Notes under the pieces: generated by a model
Database searches by the model: none
The model's input: only the letters and a program-made list of their open reading frames with translations
What the model was told of the DNA's origin: nothing
Part shown: positions 5,974-7,094 of the stretch, piece by piece
Layout of the letters: every line of letters begins with the position of its first letter
How positions within the stretch are numbered: position 1 is the first letter of the stretch
Position numbers and translations under genes: made by a program
Source: Candidatus Iainarchaeum sp.
Lineage (GTDB): Archaea > Iainarchaeota > Iainarchaeia > Iainarchaeales > GCA-2688035
Direction of reading: 5' to 3'
Assembly: GCA_017608725.1 (NCBI GenBank)
Contig: JAFCFG010000047.1
Span: 1-7,094, forward strand
Length of the DNA stretch: 7,094 bases

Positions 5974-5997
5974 TAATTTTTTTACAATTGTTAAAAT

Positions 5998-6957
5998 ATG
6001 TATAAGCTGGACTTGATTGATAGGAAACTGCTGGCTGAACTGGACAAAAATTCAAGGCAACCAATAGCTGCTTTGGCCAAGAAGGTGCGTTTGTCAAAGC
6101 AGGCAGTAAAGCAGCGCTTGGAAAAGCTGGAGAGAAACGAAGTAATCCTCGGCTATTATGCTGTAATCGATGTTTTCAAGCTGCAGAGGCTGAGCGCAAG
6201 GCTGTGGATAAAGCTGCAGGGAAGTTACAACGAGGAGGAGATAGTTAAATTTGCTTTGCAAATGCCTGATGTTGGCTGGGTTCTGAGGCTTGATGGAGCA
6301 TACGACCTTGCAATGATCTTCTGGAGCAGGGATATGCTTGATTTTGATAATGCTGTGAAAGAATTGAAATTCAGGTTTGGTGAGTTCCTTAAAACAGTTG
6401 ATGTTTCATTTATTGTGAGGGCGCACCACATCTCACACAGATATCTCACAAACGAGAAAACACTGCATGAACTGATTATGCAACAAAAGTTCTCGCGCTT
6501 TGAAATAAGTCAGACTGACAGCAAAATATTGCAAATTCTGGCAAAAAACAGCCGGGTGTCGCTTGTTGAAATCAGCAGGCAGCTTGGCATCTCAGACAAG
6601 ACAGTAAAGTACAGAATAAACCGGCTTGAAAAGAACAAAATAATCTTGGGCTATATGGTTGTTCTGGATTATGCGAAAATAGGCTACACCTGGCACAAGG
6701 TTTTCCTTCGCTTACAGGAGCTCTCGCCTGAAAAATACCAGCAACTCATTTCTTTCCTTAAGAGCAAAATAAACGTAATGTTTGTAACAGAGGCAATCGG
6801 TGTAAGCGACTTGGAGTTCGAGGTAATGCTGCAAATCCCAAAGCAATTCCACGAATTGATGCGGGAAATTAGAATGCGCTTTCCAGAAATAATAAAGGAA
6901 TTCAGCTGGATAACCATTTTCAAAACAGAAAAAATCTACTACGCGCCACAGCAGTGA
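5998..6957 (+). CDS. Tandem-duplicated Lrp/AsnC-family transcriptional regulator
   Basis: 319 residues, about twice the usual 150-160 of the family, made of two complete modules. Module 1: AsnC-type winged helix (about 4-55; LDLIDRKLLAELDKNSR, LSKQAVKQRLEKLE, VILGYYAVID), then a ligand-sensing RAM-like domain (about 62-150; RLDGAYDLAMIF). Module 2: a second winged helix (about 170-222; ISQTDSKILQILAKNSR, ISDKTVKYRINRLE, IILGYMVVLD) and a second RAM-like domain (about 230-313). The two helix-turn-helix units align closely, showing an internal duplication. Such a protein could bind a dyad as a monomer with two DNA-binding heads, or assemble into the larger rings usual for the family. It is divergent from the B12-radical SAM block and is a candidate regulator of it and of itself. 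The ATG start is supported by the TATA spacing. The effector is unknown; an amino acid would be the family norm. Confidence 0.9.
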   Translation: MYKLDLIDRKLLAELDKNSRQPIAALAKKVRLSKQAVKQRLEKLERNEVILGYYAVIDVFKLQRLSARLWIKLQGSYNEEEIVKFALQMPDVGWVLRLDGAYDLAMIFWSRDMLDFDNAVKELKFRFGEFLKTVDVSFIVRAHHISHRYLTNEKTLHELIMQQKFSRFEISQTDSKILQILAKNSRVSLVEISRQLGISDKTVKYRINRLEKNKIILGYMVVLDYAKIGYTWHKVFLRLQELSPEKYQQLISFLKSKINVMFVTEAIGVSDLEFEVMLQIPKQFHELMREIRMRFPEIIKEFSWITIFKTEKIYYAPQQ

Positions 6958-6969
6958 AGGAAAAGAAAT

Positions 6970-6998
6970 TGCCCCAGCCGGGATCCAAAAAACCTTTT
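6970..6998. repeat. 29-nt direct repeat, copy 1 (tRNA 3'-end-like)
   Basis: Begins TGCCCCAGCCGGGAT and continues CCAAAAAACCTTTT; identical to 7066-7094. Read on the minus strand the first 15 nt are ATCCCGGCTGGGGCA, the layout of a tRNA 3' end: end of the T-loop, T-stem CCCGG, acceptor CTGGGGC and discriminator A. The rest of a tRNA is absent, so this is a fragment or a mimic, not a tRNA gene. Confidence 0.85.
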
Positions 6999-7013
6999 TT
7001 GGAAAAAAGGTTT
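6985..7013. terminator. Overlapping alternative hairpins with T-run after the regulator gene
   Basis: CCAAAAAA (6985-6992) can pair with TTTTTTGG (6995-7002). Alternatively AAACCTTTTTT (6990-7000) can pair with AAAAAAGGTTT (7003-7013) across GG. Both use the same T-run, so they exclude each other; the 2-nt loops would open by a pair or two. Placed 28 nt after the regulator stop with a T6 tract, this may terminate plus-strand transcription. As part of a repeated unit it may have another role. Confidence 0.4.
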
Positions 7014-7037
7014 GCGAAAACCCAGAACCCTGCAGGA

Positions 7038-7064
7038 AAGCCATCTCACTTCGTTCGATGGCTT
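7038..7064. repeat. Inverted repeat (stem-loop) between the direct repeats
   Basis: AAGCCATC (7038-7045) and GATGGCTT (7057-7064) form a perfect 8-bp stem with an 11-nt loop. It ends one base before repeat copy 2. No T-run follows, so it is not an obvious terminator and probably belongs to the repeated intergenic unit. Confidence 0.6.
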
Positions 7065-7065
7065 A

Positions 7066-7094
7066 TGCCCCAGCCGGGATCCAAAAAACCTTTT
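7066..7094. repeat. 29-nt direct repeat, copy 2 (cut by the window end)
   Basis: Exact copy of 6970-6998, offset by 96 nt. The match runs to the last base of the window, so the repeat may be longer and further copies may follow. Confidence 0.85.

Larger units (their letters stand above)
5684..5997. promoter_or_regulatory. Divergent control region between the B12-radical SAM block and the Lrp-type regulator
   Basis: 314 nt with no long gene. The left part (about 5684-5913) holds the two SD-preceded mini-ORFs on the minus strand and an 11-nt odd palindrome GGCACTGTGCC (5841-5851). The right part (5914-5997) is strongly AT-rich, with TATA-like sequences in both directions. For the minus strand the stretch about 5925-5937 (ATTATTATTAAT read on that strand) could be a TATA element giving a transcript that starts near 5905, just ahead of the GGAGG. 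I found no recognisable cobalamin riboswitch. Confidence 0.55.

Noticed and set aside
6225..7044. Minus-strand ORFs opposite the Lrp-type regulator
   Set aside because: They are antisense to two well-formed AsnC modules; the one extending to 7044 starts in the repeat region without an SD.
6970..7094. CRISPR array
   Set aside because: Only two copies are visible, the spacing is 96 nt, the spacer contains its own hairpins, and there are no cas genes nearby.

Overview
The window looks archaeal. It encodes a radical SAM enzyme of the tetraether lipid synthase (Tes/MJ0619) family carrying an archaeal-style intein. It also has an intronless tRNA-Thr with no encoded CCA, AT-rich TATA elements about 25-30 nt upstream of start codons that lack Shine-Dalgarno (SD) sites (leaderless genes), and an Lrp/AsnC-type regulator. 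The lineage cannot be fixed from sequence alone. Small proteins, leaderless genes and moderate AT content would suit a DPANN-type or other uncultivated archaeon, but that is an inference.

Layout. (1) Positions 5-3175 (+): one open reading frame of 1056 codons that is really two proteins, a 528-residue radical SAM host (extein) interrupted by a 528-residue intein with a LAGLIDADG-type homing endonuclease (449-2032). The intein sits immediately before the SAM-binding GGEP motif. (2) Positions 3183-3390 (-): tRNA-Thr(UGU), followed only 3 nt downstream by a 43-codon Lys-rich ORF that converges on the radical SAM gene. (3) Positions 3487-5683 (-): a two-gene block, a B12-binding-domain radical SAM protein followed by a Cys-rich DUF116-family protein. 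(4) Positions 5684-5997: a divergent control region. On the minus strand it carries two tiny ORFs, each with a strong SD; on the plus strand it carries a TATA element and a possible operator. (5) Positions 5998-6957 (+): a duplicated (two-module) Lrp/AsnC regulator. (6) Positions 6958-7094: two copies of a 29-nt direct repeat whose first half resembles a tRNA 3' end, plus alternative hairpins.

How it may fit together. Tes-family enzymes join archaeal lipid tails by radical C-C bond formation. B12-binding radical SAM proteins are methylases or ring- and bond-forming enzymes, some of them acting on archaeal lipids. A Cys-rich DUF116 protein and a divergent Lrp-type regulator complete the neighbourhood. 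A shared role in lipid tailoring is possible but not shown. The best supported unusual element is the intein in the radical SAM core, which would make the enzyme inactive until spliced. The tRNA-ORF junction, the leader mini-ORFs and the terminal repeats are the other points worth attention.
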